Assembly (NCBI GenBank): GCA_045226255.1
Contig: JBGVCG010000012.1
Location: 1-64,000, forward strand
Origin: UBA1181 sp045226255
Lineage (GTDB): Bacteria; Bacteroidota; Bacteroidia; Bacteroidales; Paludibacteraceae
Direction of reading: 5' to 3'
Length of the DNA: 64,000 nt
In this document: piece by piece, positions 8,560-16,626 of the stretch
How the letters are laid out: each line of letters starts with the position of its first letter
Position numbering within the stretch: position 1 is the stretch's first letter
The notes under the pieces: generated by a model
What the model saw: the letters and a program-made list of their open reading frames with translations, nothing else
Databases searched by the model: none
Told to the model about the DNA's origin: nothing
Position numbers and translations under genes: made by a program

Positions 8560-9567
8560 TTATTTAATAAAATCTGATTCATACCCCCACAGCTCGCCGA
8601 AAGGTTGCTCCTCCATCTCTTTCTTGAAGTCCAGGAGATACTCCTTCCACGTGTAGCGGGGTTCGTAGCCTAATTCTTTTTTTGTCTTTGTGATATCCAA
8701 CACGAATTGCTGCGAGCTTCTTTTCTCTGGGCAATAGATGATGTTGGAGCGTTTGTCCTTCGGGTTGAACACCTCCGCGATGGCTTTCACGCGCTCGTCC
8801 AGGGTGCTGCCGCCGCTTCCGATGTTGTAGATGCCGCCTTCGACGTTGGCCGTGAGCGTCTTCTCCACGATTTGCAGGAAGTCCTTGATGCAGCAGGTCT
8901 CCAATAACCTGTCGGGGTCTCCCCAGATCTGCAGCTCGGCTCCCTTCATCGCTTGGTAGATGAAGAAACGGTCCGAAATGAGCGTCTTCTCCCCGTCGGT
9001 GAAGGTATATGGGTTCGGGTCGTACATGTATACTCGGGAAAGTCTCAGGATGAAACGTTTGAGACCGAACTTAGCGTGGTAGTGCTCTATCATCTCGACG
9101 GCTGCGTTCTTGGCGATGACGTAGATGGCATGGTCGCCCGTCAGCGGGGCTTTCCGCTCCGCATCCGCAGGAATCGGGGTCTTGCTGCCGAAGAGGTAGC
9201 TGACGTCGAACAGAGACTGAGGGAAGACAATACGGTCGGCTCCCACCTTCATGGTGTAGTCCAGCACGTTCAGCGTGCCTTCCACGATAGTGGAGATGTA
9301 TTGCTCGGGATGGTACCCCTCCATGGAGGCGGGAAGCGCTCCCGCAAAGTTGAGCACTGCGTAGATATCCTTCTGCGGTAACTTGTCGAAGTCCTCCTTT
9401 CGGCAGATGTCAACGGAGACATACTCTATTCCCAATTTGGCGAAGAACCCGTTGTCGCTTTTACGTCGACTGACTGCGACCACATTGTATCCAACTCTCT
9501 TCAGATGGACTGCTATGTTAGTGCCCAAGTGCCCGGTGGCACCTAGTACGATAACGTTTTTTCCCAT
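8560..9567 (-). CDS. NAD(P)-dependent epimerase/dehydratase (extended SDR)
   Basis: 335 residues with an N-terminal Rossmann NAD-binding motif VLGATGHLGTNIA and the SDR catalytic pair in YVIAK, with an upstream Ser in FPQSLFDVS. The C-terminal half has the substrate-binding pattern of extended SDRs (IYNIGSGGS, KTKKELGYEP). Most relatives act on nucleotide sugars as epimerases, dehydratases or reductases. It is the promoter-proximal gene of the operon with two ATP-grasp ligases, suggesting it makes or modifies the sugar that the ligases use (inference). The ATG at 9567 is about 88 bases after the predicted transcript start. Confidence 0.88.
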   Translation of the reverse strand: MGKNVIVLGATGHLGTNIAVHLKRVGYNVVAVSRRKSDNGFFAKLGIEYVSVDICRKEDFDKLPQKDIYAVLNFAGALPASMEGYHPEQYISTIVEGTLNVLDYTMKVGADRIVFPQSLFDVSYLFGSKTPIPADAERKAPLTGDHAIYVIAKNAAVEMIEHYHAKFGLKRFILRLSRVYMYDPNPYTFTDGEKTLISDRFFIYQAMKGAELQIWGDPDRLLETCCIKDFLQIVEKTLTANVEGGIYNIGSGGSTLDERVKAIAEVFNPKDKRSNIIYCPEKRSSQQFVLDITKTKKELGYEPRYTWKEYLLDFKKEMEEQPFGELWGYESDFIK

Positions 9568-9661
9568 GCTTTCTAATCGTTTAATTTCTCCTTAGCTACA
9601 GATATATTCGTAATCTACAGGTGGTTCACGGAAAAATTTGCGTGATAAACCGTCCGTTTCG

Positions 9662-9692
9662 CAAAATTATTGTGTTCGTGCCTTGTTTCCAA
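9662..9692 (-). promoter_or_regulatory. Bacteroidota-type promoter for the SDR/ATP-grasp operon
   Basis: Reading the minus strand, TTG at 9692-9690, a 20-base spacer, then TAATTTTG at 9669-9662 match the Bacteroidota -33/-7 consensus (TTTG, 19-21 bases, TAnnTTTG). Transcription should begin near 9655, leaving a leader of about 88 bases. It sits within a 309-base gene-free stretch (9568-9876) that holds two divergent promoters and nothing else evident. Confidence 0.7.
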
Positions 9693-9791
9693 CTTTTTTG
9701 AGGATTTTTTCAGAGAATTTTGAGAAATGTTGGATGTGCGATTTTGAAATGCTTTTTTGTCATGGATGATGCTTCGATTTGATTTATTTCT

Positions 9792-9799
9792 TATATTTG
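9792..9799 (+). promoter_or_regulatory. -7 element for the 9877-10494 membrane protein gene
   Basis: TATATTTG matches TAnnTTTG exactly. No good TTTG box is found 19-21 bases upstream. A transcript starting near 9806 would exclude the longer in-frame start at 9757 and supports the ATG at 9877. Confidence 0.45.
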
Positions 9800-9876
9800 T
9801 GCAGATTCGTGCGCCTTTTTTCAGTGGAAGGCTACGGTGGTCTCTTATTTTGTTTAATAATTTATTACAGGTACTT

Positions 9877-10494
9877 ATGAGTGAAGTAGTTGAATTGTCT
9901 TATCTGACTCAACGTAAGGTGATTGGATGGTTGGGTCTCTTTTTGCCTTTGATGTGTTTGGCGGGTGGTTGGATGATCTCGGATCGTCCGGACGAGTGGT
10001 GGTACAGCTTGAGCGCGACCTATCATTTGACCCCTGTGCTTACGATGATGTTGAGCTGTTCGGCCATTTTCCTGATGACCTATTACGGATATGACAAGTG
10101 GGATCGGATCATCAATTTCTCCTCGGGTGTCTGCGCCTTGGGTGTGATTCTTTTCCCATGCAACACGACGTTCTTGCCGCAGGATACGCCGATCGGCTTT
10201 TTCCAACTGATGCCGGCTACGAGTCATGTCATCCATACGATTGCGGCTTCTGTCTTGTTCGCGCTTTTCAGCGTGAATATCTTGGTGCAGTTCACGAAGG
10301 GGAATAGCCGGAAGAAGAACCGTATCTTCCGTATCTGCGGATGGAGCATGGTCTCTTGCCTGGTCTGCTTCCTTCTGGTGAAGGTTTTCCATCTTGTCCC
10401 TCGCTATGTCACGATGATTGTTGAGGCTATCCTCCTGATCCTTTATGGTGTGGCTTGGTTGGTGAAGGGTAAGATGATTGAGATTGAGGATTGA
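9877..10494 (+). CDS. Six- to seven-helix membrane protein, DUF998-like
   Basis: From the ATG at 9877 the product is 205 residues and almost wholly hydrophobic, with about six membrane helices. A conserved-looking loop WYSLSATYHLTPVLTMML is followed by TYYGYDKWDRIINFSSGVCALGVILFPC. This layout resembles the DUF998/Frag1-like family of small membrane proteins, whose function is not established. The reading frame extends upstream to 9757, but that extra segment precedes the predicted transcript start. It stands alone between the divergent SDR operon and the penicillin-binding protein gene. Confidence 0.7.
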   Translation: MSEVVELSYLTQRKVIGWLGLFLPLMCLAGGWMISDRPDEWWYSLSATYHLTPVLTMMLSCSAIFLMTYYGYDKWDRIINFSSGVCALGVILFPCNTTFLPQDTPIGFFQLMPATSHVIHTIAASVLFALFSVNILVQFTKGNSRKKNRIFRICGWSMVSCLVCFLLVKVFHLVPRYVTMIVEAILLILYGVAWLVKGKMIEIED

Positions 10495-10496
10495 TC

Positions 10497-10525
10497 ATTT
10501 ACTTTTTAGCTATTTGCAATTTACG
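10497..10525. repeat. AT-rich intergenic repeat, TTTAGCTATTTGCAATTTACG type
   Basis: This stretch directly after the membrane protein gene closely resembles the longer copy at 50864-50909 (TTTAGCTATTTACAATTTACG) and is related to 26592-26637. Confidence 0.45.
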
Positions 10526-10565
10526 TTTTTTCCGTGATCTTTTGGAGAACGGAAAGCCTGCTCTG

Positions 10566-10596
10566 TTTGCGTATGTTTTGAATTTTAATACCTTTG
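10566..10596 (+). promoter_or_regulatory. Promoter for the penicillin-binding protein gene
   Basis: TTTG at 10566-10569, a 19-base spacer and TACCTTTG at 10589-10596 fit the Bacteroidota consensus perfectly. Transcription near 10603 leaves a long leader of about 155 bases before the ATG at 10758. Confidence 0.75.
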
Positions 10597-10656
10597 CGGA
10601 CGATTGTCGTTCGTGGCGTGTGATGCGCCTTTCGGACTGATGTGTGTAAAACATTG

Positions 10657-10761
10657 ATGTGGTTGGCGATTGGACTCTCACGGAGGAAGGTTGGGTGCCA
10701 TTTTTTGAGGATCAACCACAATGTGGTGTATCGAATATTTAAATATTTTGAAAACAAATGA
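10657..10761 (+). CDS. Possible 34-residue leader peptide overlapping the PBP start
   Basis: A short ATG-initiated frame inside the transcript leader encodes a basic peptide (starts MWLAIGLSRRK, ends FKYFENK). Its TGA overlaps the ATG of the penicillin-binding protein in an ATGA arrangement that allows translational coupling. There is no homology or composition evidence, so it may be chance. Confidence 0.25.
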   Translation: MWLAIGLSRRKVGCHFLRINHNVVYRIFKYFENK

Positions 10762-13700
10762 CTGAATTGCTTCAGAAGTTGCGGGAGTCCGCAATCCGTT
10801 ACGGAAAGTTGGCTTCGAAAAAGCTGGGGGAGGCATGGACTTCGTTCCGTGCGAAATCCGTGGCATGGAAGAATTCCGCGACCTGTTATCTGAAAGAAAA
10901 GAATATCCCTGAAAAGGTGGAGAAGTGCCGCGAAAAGGCTTCCTGCTGGTCTGCAAACTTGCGGGAGAAGTCTCGTGTGTACCGTGAGAAGGCGAGCCTG
11001 TGGGGTGCGAAGGCTTGGAGGAAGGCTCAGGAAACATGGACCCTGGTGAAGGGTAAAACGGCCGAGGCGGAGGCTTCTACCCAAAAATTCCTCGCTGAAA
11101 AGAATATCCCTGAGAAAGTCCAAAAAGCGAAGGATAAGGCGAAGAACGCTTACGATGCCTCTAAGCCTAAATGCTCCGCCGCATGGGCATGGGTGGTCGC
11201 GAAGACGGGCCTGTTTGTCGCATGGGCGAAGAAATTTTACGAAGAGAAGATCTCCAAATATATCCCAAGCAATGGTATCTCCCAAGAGGAGACGGATAAG
11301 GTGTGGCGTTTCACCCCTGATGATCAAAACTCGGCTGAGGATGTGACGCCTGAGTCGGAGGCTTCTCCTGAAGAGGTGCACGAAGAGGTGCCTGAAGTAA
11401 TGCACGAAGAGGTCGTGGAGGAGGTGACGACGGAGAAGATTTCCGAGGAGGAATCGGAGGAGTCGCCTGAGGAGATTCAAGAGGAAATCCCGGAGGAGAT
11501 AGTGGAGGAGATGCCTGCTCCGGAAGAGAAGGAACAGGTGCCTGAACCTGCCGCCGAGGTGGAAAGGAAAAGGGGAAGGAAGACGAAAAAGAAATGGTCT
11601 TGGAAGAAGCGCCTGCTCTTGCTCTTCGTTTCGATCATCGTGGGGATTCCGCTTGCGCTTGTCCTTTTCTGCTACTGCGTGGATGCGAACACGTTCGGTC
11701 TCTTCGGCGCTTCGCCTACGATGGGGCAGCTGAAGAATCCTATCCAGATGGAGGCTTCTGAAATCTATAGCGAGGATAATGACCTCTTGGGTAAGTTCTT
11801 CGTGGAGAACCGCTCTTCGGTCACATATGAGGAACTCTCCCCCGAACTGATCCAGACATTGGTCTGCACGGAGGACCAACGCTTCTATGAGCACCAAGGC
11901 ATCGACTACCAAGGTATGTTCTCCGCCGCGAAGGATGCGGTGCGCGGTCGTGCCCGTGGTGCCAGCACCATCACGCAACAGCTGGTGAAGAACCTCTTCA
12001 AGATGCGCTCGGAGTATACGAAGGGTAGGTTGTGCAACGTGCCTGGACTGAAGACGGCGATCGTCAAGGTGAAGGAGTGCATCGGGGCGGTGCGCGTTGA
12101 GAAGCATTACACGAAGAAGGAGATCCTTACGATGTACCTCAACACGGTGACGTTCGGTAATAACACCTTCGGTATCAAATCGGCGGCGAAGACCTACTTC
12201 AACACGACACCGGACAAGCTCACCTACGAGCAGTCGGCCTGCATCATCGGTATCCTGAAGGCGAACACCTACTACAACCCGATCAAGAACCCTGAGAACA
12301 ACAAGAAGAGACGTAACCTTATCCTCCATCTCCTGGCGGACGCTGGTTCGCTGAGCGCTGCCCAGTGCGACTCCCTTTGCGCGACGGATCTGGGTCTGAA
12401 CATCTACAAGGAGGATATCCTGAGCGGTTATGCGCACTACTTCCGTGAGGCGGTCTACAATGAGCTGCAGGAGTGGTGCGAGAAGAATAACGTCAACCTC
12501 TACCACGACGGACTGAAGATCTATACGACGGTCAACTCGCGGATGCAACGTTATGCGGAGGCTTGCGTCGCTAAGCAGATGGGCGAACTGCAGAAACAGT
12601 TCAACAAACACTGGGGCAAGGAGAATCCTTGGCGCGACCAGAAGCAACATGAGATCCCGGGCTTCATCGACGATATGCTGAAGAAGACATCGGCCTACAA
12701 GGCTTTGTACAAGAAATACAAGGGGGATGGCATCGTCATCGACCAGGAGTTGCGCAAGCCGCATAAGATGCGCATCTTCGATTACAAACGGGGCATCACG
12801 GATACGGTGATGAGCACCCGCGACTCCTTGGCGCATATCCTGAAGTTCCTGCACTGTGGCTTCATCGCCATGGATCCGCATACGGGTGCGGTGAAGGCTT
12901 GGGTGGGCGACGTCGATTTCTACTATTGGCAGTACGATAAGGTGACGGCGAAACGTCAGCCGGGCTCCACGTTTAAGCTCTTTGTCTACACGGAGGCCTT
13001 GCGCCAGGGTATGTGCAGCTGCGACACGAAGGTCGATAGCGCCGTCTCTTGGATGACGGAGGAGGATGGCGAGATGAAGCTGTGGACGCCGCAGAACGCT
13101 AGCGGTGTCTTCTCGAACGAACCGATGACGCTGAAGACGGCCCTGGCCCGCTCGGTCAACAGTGTGGCGGTGCAGGTGGCGAAGCAGGTGACTCCTGAGA
13201 AGATCGTCCAAACTGCCCACCGCATGGGTATCGAGAGCCCGGTTCGCCCGATTCCTTCCCTCTGCTTGGGTACGGAGGATGTCTCCTTGATCGAGCTGGC
13301 GACCGCCTACTCGGTGATCGCGGACGGGGGTATGCTCCATGCCCCGATCCTGGTCTCCCGCATCGAGGACAAGGATGGCAAGGTGATCTACCGCTCTAAG
13401 GTGAAGAAGGAACGCGCGTTGGACGAGGAGACGGCCTTCCTGATGCGTGATATGTTGCAGGAGGGCTTGCGCGACGAGCGGGGCACTTCGCAGGGCTTGT
13501 ATAAGTATAAGATCCATAAGGGTACGGACTTCGGTGGCAAGACGGGTACCTCCGCCAACTATTCGGACGCTTGGTACATGAATATCACGCCTAATCTCGT
13601 GACGGGCGCTTGGGTGGGTGGCGAGTACCGTAGCATCCACTTCCGCAACGGTGACCTAGGGCAGGGAAGCCGCGCCGCCTTGCCGATCGTGGGCCTCTTC

Positions 13701-13970
13701 CTGGAGAAGGTGTTGAACGATAATGTGCTCTCCACGCAATACAGGGCACGGTTCAGTGCTCCGAAGTGTAAGATCAAAAAGGAATTTAATTGTAAGCCGA
13801 TAGAGGAGCTCCAGGCGGACACGACGGAATCTGCCATGAGGGGATTCTTCAAACGTCTGTTCGGTAGGGATGATTCTGATAATGTGGGTGATAGCACCAA
13901 TGTGCGTAAGTCTCGCAGGGAACTCCGCCGTGAGCGCCGTGAGAAGCGTCGGGAACGTCGCCGCAGGTGA
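10758..13970 (+). CDS. Class A penicillin-binding protein (PBP1A family) with long N-terminal extension
   Basis: A 1070-residue bifunctional peptidoglycan synthase. Residues 1-180 form a Lys/Glu-rich, probably helical region with the motif EKNIPEKV twice (near 44 and 113). About 195-275 is strongly acidic (repeated EEVPEE-like units). A membrane anchor follows near 285-305. The GT51 glycosyltransferase domain has EDQRFYEHQGID (Glu372) and GASTITQQLVKNL. The transpeptidase has PGSTFK (Ser737, SxxK), SVN at 799-801 and KTGTS at Lys928. The C-terminus is a very basic tail (RRERREKRRERRRR). Typical family members are 750-850 residues, so the extension, which should be cytoplasmic, is the unusual part. 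It acts in septal or lateral wall synthesis at the inner membrane. Confidence 0.95.
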   Translation: MTELLQKLRESAIRYGKLASKKLGEAWTSFRAKSVAWKNSATCYLKEKNIPEKVEKCREKASCWSANLREKSRVYREKASLWGAKAWRKAQETWTLVKGKTAEAEASTQKFLAEKNIPEKVQKAKDKAKNAYDASKPKCSAAWAWVVAKTGLFVAWAKKFYEEKISKYIPSNGISQEETDKVWRFTPDDQNSAEDVTPESEASPEEVHEEVPEVMHEEVVEEVTTEKISEEESEESPEEIQEEIPEEIVEEMPAPEEKEQVPEPAAEVERKRGRKTKKKWSWKKRLLLLFVSIIVGIPLALVLFCYCVDANTFGLFGASPTMGQLKNPIQMEASEIYSEDNDLLGKFFVENRSSVTYEELSPELIQTLVCTEDQRFYEHQGIDYQGMFSAAKDAVRGRARGASTITQQLVKNLFKMRSEYTKGRLCNVPGLKTAIVKVKECIGAVRVEKHYTKKEILTMYLNTVTFGNNTFGIKSAAKTYFNTTPDKLTYEQSACIIGILKANTYYNPIKNPENNKKRRNLILHLLADAGSLSAAQCDSLCATDLGLNIYKEDILSGYAHYFREAVYNELQEWCEKNNVNLYHDGLKIYTTVNSRMQRYAEACVAKQMGELQKQFNKHWGKENPWRDQKQHEIPGFIDDMLKKTSAYKALYKKYKGDGIVIDQELRKPHKMRIFDYKRGITDTVMSTRDSLAHILKFLHCGFIAMDPHTGAVKAWVGDVDFYYWQYDKVTAKRQPGSTFKLFVYTEALRQGMCSCDTKVDSAVSWMTEEDGEMKLWTPQNASGVFSNEPMTLKTALARSVNSVAVQVAKQVTPEKIVQTAHRMGIESPVRPIPSLCLGTEDVSLIELATAYSVIADGGMLHAPILVSRIEDKDGKVIYRSKVKKERALDEETAFLMRDMLQEGLRDERGTSQGLYKYKIHKGTDFGGKTGTSANYSDAWYMNITPNLVTGAWVGGEYRSIHFRNGDLGQGSRAALPIVGLFLEKVLNDNVLSTQYRARFSAPKCKIKKEFNCKPIEELQADTTESAMRGFFKRLFGRDDSDNVGDSTNVRKSRRELRRERREKRRERRRR

Positions 13971-14015
13971 TGCCCTCCCTTGTGAAGCTTGAAGCCTTGT
14001 GGCTGCTGTGATACG

Positions 14016-16517
14016 ATGAGTCAAAATGTTCCATACGATATAGTTGAGGCGAAGCGTTTGCCTGCTTTCGCCATCGCGGGTGAGGTGAATGACCGTCTTA
14101 GGACGGGCAACCGCCTGATTGTGACGGCGCCTCCTGGTGCGGGTAAGTCTACCTTATTGCCTCTGACCATCCTGTCTGACCTGCCTTGCGAGGGGAAGGT
14201 CCTGATGCTGGAGCCGCGCCGCTTGGCCGCCAAGCAGATCGCCGAACGCATGGCGGATCTGTTGCATGAGCGGGTGGGCGAGACGGTCGGGTATCGGGTG
14301 CGCTTCGAGACGAAGGTATCCGCCCAAACTCGTATTGAGGTCATCACGGAGGGTATTCTCTCCCGTATGTTGGTCAATGACCCTGGCCTTGAAGGGGTCT
14401 CCGTTGTGCTCTTCGATGAATTCCATGAACGTAGCCTGGCTTCGGATGTGGCCTTGGCCTTCACGCGTGAGACGCAGCAAATCCTGCGCCCTGACCTGCG
14501 CATCGTCCTGATGTCTGCTACGATCGATGTAGATTCTCTTTCTTCAGCCTTGGACGCTCCTGTGGTGAAGGCGGAGGGTCGTCTCTTCCCTGTCGAGATC
14601 CTCTACGGGGAGGAGTCTGATGCGGCGCATGTGGCGGAACAGGTGGCGCATGCGGTCCGTGTGGCCTACGGGAAGACGCAGGGTGATATCCTCGCTTTCC
14701 TGCCGGGACAGGCGGAGGTGTTGCGTTGCCGTGAATCACTCCTGAATTTTTTGCCGGATGCGGAGATCTGTCCGCTCTATGGCTTGCTCTCTTCCGCCGA
14801 GCAACGTCGTGCGGTTCTGCCAAGCCCGGAGGGACGGCGCAAGGTGGTCCTCGCAACCTCCATCGCGGAGACTTCCCTGACGATCGAGGGCGTCCGTGCC
14901 GTGGTCGATTCAGGGTGGGGCAGGACGATGCTTTATGACCAACGGAACGGACTGAGCAGGCTCGCCACGGTGCGTGTCACTCGGGATGTGGCGGCGCAGC
15001 GCGCGGGACGTGCGGGACGTGTCGCACCGGGTGTCTGCTATCGCTTGTGGACGCTTGCGACGGACCATCGCATGGAGGAGAACCGTTCTCCGGAGATCCT
15101 GCAGGCGGACTTTGCCCCTACGATGCTCGATGTGGCGGCGTGGGGAGAGAGTGACGTCATGCGTCTGCCGTGGCTTACCCCGCCTCCTTCCTTTAGCGTC
15201 TCCCAGGCCTCCCGTCTCCTCCGCCTATTGGGTGCGGTCGATGCGGATGGTAGGATCACCGAGCTGGGAAGACGGATGGCCGATTTGCCTTGCCACCCTC
15301 GTGTGTCGAGGATGTTGCTGCTGGGCGAGACGAATACGCTACGGGCGCTGGCGGCGGACATTGCCGCGGTGGTCGAGGAGCGTGACCTGCTGTCGGACGA
15401 GGAGCATGATGTGGATATCAATACCCGCCTGGTGATGCTGCGCACGGCGCGCGGCAGAGGTGCCTTGGGGCGTTGGGGACGTGTCGCGCAGGTGGCGAAG
15501 GAGTACCGCGCTTTCCTGCATGTGAAGGAGGACAACGAGGCGCCCGACCCGAAGGAGGTGGGTCGCCTTATCGCGACGGCCTACCCGGAACGTATCGCCT
15601 TCGCTTTGGACGATTGTGGCAGGTTCCGCATGGCGAGCGGTGACGATCTCTTCCTCGCGCGGGAGGATGCGCTATCGTCGTGCGCTTGGCTGGCGGTCGC
15701 TTCGGTCAATGTGGCGTCGGGCAGGATTTTCCTTGCCTCCCCGATGTCGATAGAGGATGTCCCTCATCTGACGACCCGCAGGGAGGTTGTCTCGTGGGAT
15801 GCGAAGCGTGGGTGCGTGGTTGCCCAGGAGGAGCGTCGTGTCGGGGCTCTGCTTGTGTCGGCGCAACCCTTGCGCAATGTGGACCGTTCCCTGCTCGTCA
15901 AGACGATTTGCGGGGCGGCGGTGAAGGAGGGTTTGAGCATGTTCGATTTCTCGGAGGAGGTGGAACGCCTGCAAAGAAGAGTGCAGTGCGTCTCGTTGTG
16001 GCATCCCGAGCTGGAGCTGCCGGACTTGGGCGTTGAGGCTGTGCTGGCCCGTGCCGAGGAGTGGTTGCCTTTCTACTTGGACGATAATGGACGGCTGATG
16101 ACCACCGCCACCGAGATGAAGAAGATAGATTTGTCATCCGCCCTGTGGTCGTTGCTGACCTATGAGCAACAGCAGGAGGTGGACCGTCTGGCGCCGACCC
16201 ATGCCGTGGTGCCTACGGGCAGCAAGATACGGCTGGACTATCGTCAGGGAGCGGAGTATCCCGTCCTTTCCGTGAGGTTGCAGGAGTGCTTCGGACTGAC
16301 CGACACGCCCCGTGTGGACGATGGCCGCCGACCCGTGCTGATGGAGCTTCTCTCCCCGGGCTTCAAGCCGGTGCAGCTGACGCAGGACCTCCGTAGCTTC
16401 TGGGACAATGCCTATTTCGAGGTGCGTAAGGAGCTCCGTAGGCGTTATCCGAAACATTATTGGCCAGAGAATCCGCTGGAGGCTGAGGCGACGAGAGGCG
16501 TGAAGAAAAAAGGGTGA
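14016..16517 (+). CDS. hrpB: ATP-dependent helicase HrpB
   Basis: A DExH-box helicase of 833 residues, the normal HrpB length. It carries a Walker A motif PPGAGKST (Lys44), FDEFHERS (Asp134 to His137, DEFH box), SATID, a GRAGRVAPG motif VI and a helicase-associated domain. The C-terminal HrpB domain is identified by RYPKHYWPENPLEAE. A TTG at 13989 extends the frame by nine codons but lacks support, so the ATG at 14016 is used. It follows the PBP gene by 45 bases on the same strand; pairing of hrpB with a class A PBP gene is also known in other bacteria (mrcB-hrpB in E. coli). Its precise RNA substrate is not known. Confidence 0.93.
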   Translation: MSQNVPYDIVEAKRLPAFAIAGEVNDRLRTGNRLIVTAPPGAGKSTLLPLTILSDLPCEGKVLMLEPRRLAAKQIAERMADLLHERVGETVGYRVRFETKVSAQTRIEVITEGILSRMLVNDPGLEGVSVVLFDEFHERSLASDVALAFTRETQQILRPDLRIVLMSATIDVDSLSSALDAPVVKAEGRLFPVEILYGEESDAAHVAEQVAHAVRVAYGKTQGDILAFLPGQAEVLRCRESLLNFLPDAEICPLYGLLSSAEQRRAVLPSPEGRRKVVLATSIAETSLTIEGVRAVVDSGWGRTMLYDQRNGLSRLATVRVTRDVAAQRAGRAGRVAPGVCYRLWTLATDHRMEENRSPEILQADFAPTMLDVAAWGESDVMRLPWLTPPPSFSVSQASRLLRLLGAVDADGRITELGRRMADLPCHPRVSRMLLLGETNTLRALAADIAAVVEERDLLSDEEHDVDINTRLVMLRTARGRGALGRWGRVAQVAKEYRAFLHVKEDNEAPDPKEVGRLIATAYPERIAFALDDCGRFRMASGDDLFLAREDALSSCAWLAVASVNVASGRIFLASPMSIEDVPHLTTRREVVSWDAKRGCVVAQEERRVGALLVSAQPLRNVDRSLLVKTICGAAVKEGLSMFDFSEEVERLQRRVQCVSLWHPELELPDLGVEAVLARAEEWLPFYLDDNGRLMTTATEMKKIDLSSALWSLLTYEQQQEVDRLAPTHAVVPTGSKIRLDYRQGAEYPVLSVRLQECFGLTDTPRVDDGRRPVLMELLSPGFKPVQLTQDLRSFWDNAYFEVRKELRRRYPKHYWPENPLEAEATRGVKKKG

Positions 16518-16549
16518 ATCCCCCATGAATTAAGGCTTTGAATCAATAA

Positions 16550-16586
16550 TTAAAGCGGTTATGAGATTGCCCCATAACCGCTTTAA
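16550..16586. terminator. Bidirectional terminator between hrpB and the xylanase gene
   Basis: A perfect 14-bp stem TTAAAGCGGTTATG / CATAACCGCTTTAA with a 9-base loop and AT-rich flanks on both sides. It sits between two convergent genes and can serve both. Confidence 0.8.
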
Positions 16587-16626
16587 ACTATTCTGAATAT
16601 TCTGTGGAAAGCAGAATACTATCCGC

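Noticed and set aside
10521..13640. Open frame of 1039 codons on the minus strand
   Set aside because: It is the antisense of the penicillin-binding protein gene, Leu/Arg/His-rich with no domain signature, and arises from codon bias of the real gene.
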